Below are positions 62,960-64,000 of a stretch of DNA of 64,000 bases, piece by piece (positions within the stretch are counted from its first letter, which is position 1; the number at the start of each line of letters is the position of its first letter). The stretch comes from Phormidium tenue FACHB-1052. Its GTDB lineage: Bacteria > Cyanobacteriota > Cyanobacteriia > Phormidesmidales > Phormidesmidaceae. The notes under the pieces were generated by a model. The model was not told where the DNA came from. It ran no database searches and saw only the letters and a list, made by a program, of their open reading frames with translations. The position numbers and the translations under genes were made by a program. The DNA lies in assembly GCF_014696675.1 (NCBI RefSeq), contig NZ_JACJQN010000011.1, positions 62,001-126,000 of the forward strand, read 5' to 3'.

Positions 62960-63952
62960 ATGAAAACTGTTTTTGTCGCTGTATCGCTAGCGCTGGGACT
63001 GCCGCTAGTGGCCCTGGCAGGCACCTTCGCTTACATTAGCTCGCCTAACGGTAATGAGGCTGACTACGACAATCTGCTCACCTATGAGGCCTACCCGCCC
63101 GGCACCGCTAACCCTGAGCAGCTTAGCGTAGTCAGCTACAACATTGGCTACCTGTCGGGGCTGACCAACCAGCAGGCGGTCGAGCGGGACAAAACCCTGT
63201 TTGAGGCGAACCAGGCCACGGCGATCGCGGCCCTAAAAACTCGCCAACCCGATATTCTGGCGCTGCAAGAAATCGACTTCGACGCCTACCGCTCGTTTAA
63301 CCTCAACCAGCAGTACGCGGTTTCGGCGGCGCTGGAGATGGCCTTTGGGGCGATCGCCGTCAACTGGGACAAACGCTACGTGCCCTTTCCCTACTGGCCA
63401 CCCCAGGCTCACTACAAACAGGTGATCTCGGGGCAGGCCGTGCTCAGCCGCTACCCCATTCGCCGCAATGAACGGCTAGTGCTAGAAAAGGTGCCCACGA
63501 ATCCGTTTTACTACAATGCGCTGTACCTCGATCGCGTCGCCCAAGTCACCGAAATCGACGTCTCCGACCAAACACTGATCGTGATCAACGTTCACCTCGA
63601 AGCGTTTGACGCCCCTACCCGCACCCGTCAAACTCAGGTGGTGCGCGAGTTAGCCGAGGGCTACGCCAAGGACTACCCCGTTTTGCTGGTGGGCGACTTC
63701 AACAGCAGCCTCAACCGCGACGAGGGCGACGAGCCGCGATCGATTGGCATCCTGCTCGACTCCCCGGTGCTGGCCTCGGCCCTGCCCACCGCTCCGTCGT
63801 CATTTACCTTTCCGTCTGACCAGCCCCAGGACGTTCTCGACTACATCTTTTACACCCCCGCCACCCTAGAAGTGGTAGCTGCCGAAGTCGTCGCCGAGGC
63901 GGCCCAGGCATCAGACCACCTACCCATACAGGCTCAGGTGCGGCTGCGCTGA
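62960..63952 (+). CDS. Endonuclease/exonuclease/phosphatase (EEP) family protein, exported
   Basis: 330 residues from ATG 62960 (MKTVFVAVSLALGLPLVALA, a signal peptide); an in-frame TTG lies at 62924. EEP fold landmarks are SVVSYNIGYLSG, ILALQEIDFDA (metal Glu), VINVHLEA, LLVGDFNSS (Asp/Asn) and SDHLPIQ (catalytic Asp-His) at the end. The group covers DNases, sphingomyelinases and inositol phosphatases; the substrate is not determined. Secretion suggests periplasmic or extracellular nuclease or phosphatase activity. The last 48 bases of the window hold nothing recognisable. Confidence 0.88.
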   Translation: MKTVFVAVSLALGLPLVALAGTFAYISSPNGNEADYDNLLTYEAYPPGTANPEQLSVVSYNIGYLSGLTNQQAVERDKTLFEANQATAIAALKTRQPDILALQEIDFDAYRSFNLNQQYAVSAALEMAFGAIAVNWDKRYVPFPYWPPQAHYKQVISGQAVLSRYPIRRNERLVLEKVPTNPFYYNALYLDRVAQVTEIDVSDQTLIVINVHLEAFDAPTRTRQTQVVRELAEGYAKDYPVLLVGDFNSSLNRDEGDEPRSIGILLDSPVLASALPTAPSSFTFPSDQPQDVLDYIFYTPATLEVVAAEVVAEAAQASDHLPIQAQVRLR

Positions 63953-64000
63953 GCGGTAATTTCAACTGTTCGTCCCCGACCCAGATTGCTGAAGAGCGAT

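Overview
The window looks like an ordinary stretch of a cyanobacterial chromosome. The octamer GCGATCGC (HIP1) occurs dozens of times, inside genes and in terminators. Several genes are typical of oxygenic phototrophs: AcsF (Mg-protoporphyrin monomethyl ester cyclase), HemJ, an acyl-lipid delta-9 desaturase, and DUF1997 and DUF4079 proteins. The base composition is fairly GC-rich. Short purine- or pyrimidine-rich spacers and AT-rich spacer repeats suggest a Leptolyngbya/Nodosilinea-like lineage, but that placement is inference. I found no rRNA, no convincing tRNA, no CRISPR array, no insertion sequence with a transposase and no prophage.

Layout. 1-9 kb: the 3' part of ppsA with its terminator, a divergent TetR/glycosyltransferase pair, an SDR-fold protein, DUF1997 and DUF4079 proteins, a TPR-M48 metalloprotease, and two AT-rich small genes that resemble immunity genes. 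9-16 kb: a GIDE-domain membrane protein, acsF, an outer-membrane-like protein, dnaK, a first MNT/HEPN toxin-antitoxin pair and a putative winged-helix protein. 16-24 kb: a TPR protein, hemJ, a membrane protein carrying an in-frame dispersed repeat, an LRR-protein kinase, an orphan TIR protein and two coupled ABC-2 permeases. 24-35 kb: a TVP38-family protein, an MscS channel, a secreted tandem-domain protein, thyX and its partner, unknown membrane proteins, a saccharopine-dehydrogenase-like enzyme and zur. 35-44 kb: purS-purQ, small proteins, a second MNT/HEPN pair, desC divergent from an unusual TetR protein, and a YdcF-PhzF-GNAT-DinB run. 44-64 kb: a MocR regulator, a TreS-maltokinase fusion divergent from malQ and a histidine kinase, a dioxygenase, a GST, tlyA, a FecR lipoprotein, an alpha/beta hydrolase, a large GH15/phosphorylase-kinase-like protein and a secreted EEP-fold enzyme.

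Functional themes. Storage-glucan and trehalose/maltose metabolism is the densest theme (TreS-Mak, MalQ, the GH15-like protein, with PpsA at the far end). Tetrapyrrole synthesis is represented by AcsF and HemJ, nucleotide synthesis by PurS, PurQ and ThyX, and stress and membrane homeostasis by DnaK, MscS, DesC and M48.

Most unusual items. (1) A TetR-like protein at 39871-41172 whose C-terminal half reads like a tyrosine-recombinase catalytic domain with most active-site residues replaced. It faces desC across overlapping divergent promoters and matching palindromes. (2) An orphan TIR protein with glycine where the catalytic glutamate normally sits, next to an LRR-kinase with an HGD catalytic loop. 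(3) A palindromic element bounded by 13-bp direct repeats. (4) A dispersed repeat inserted in frame within a coding sequence. None of these was tested by a database search.
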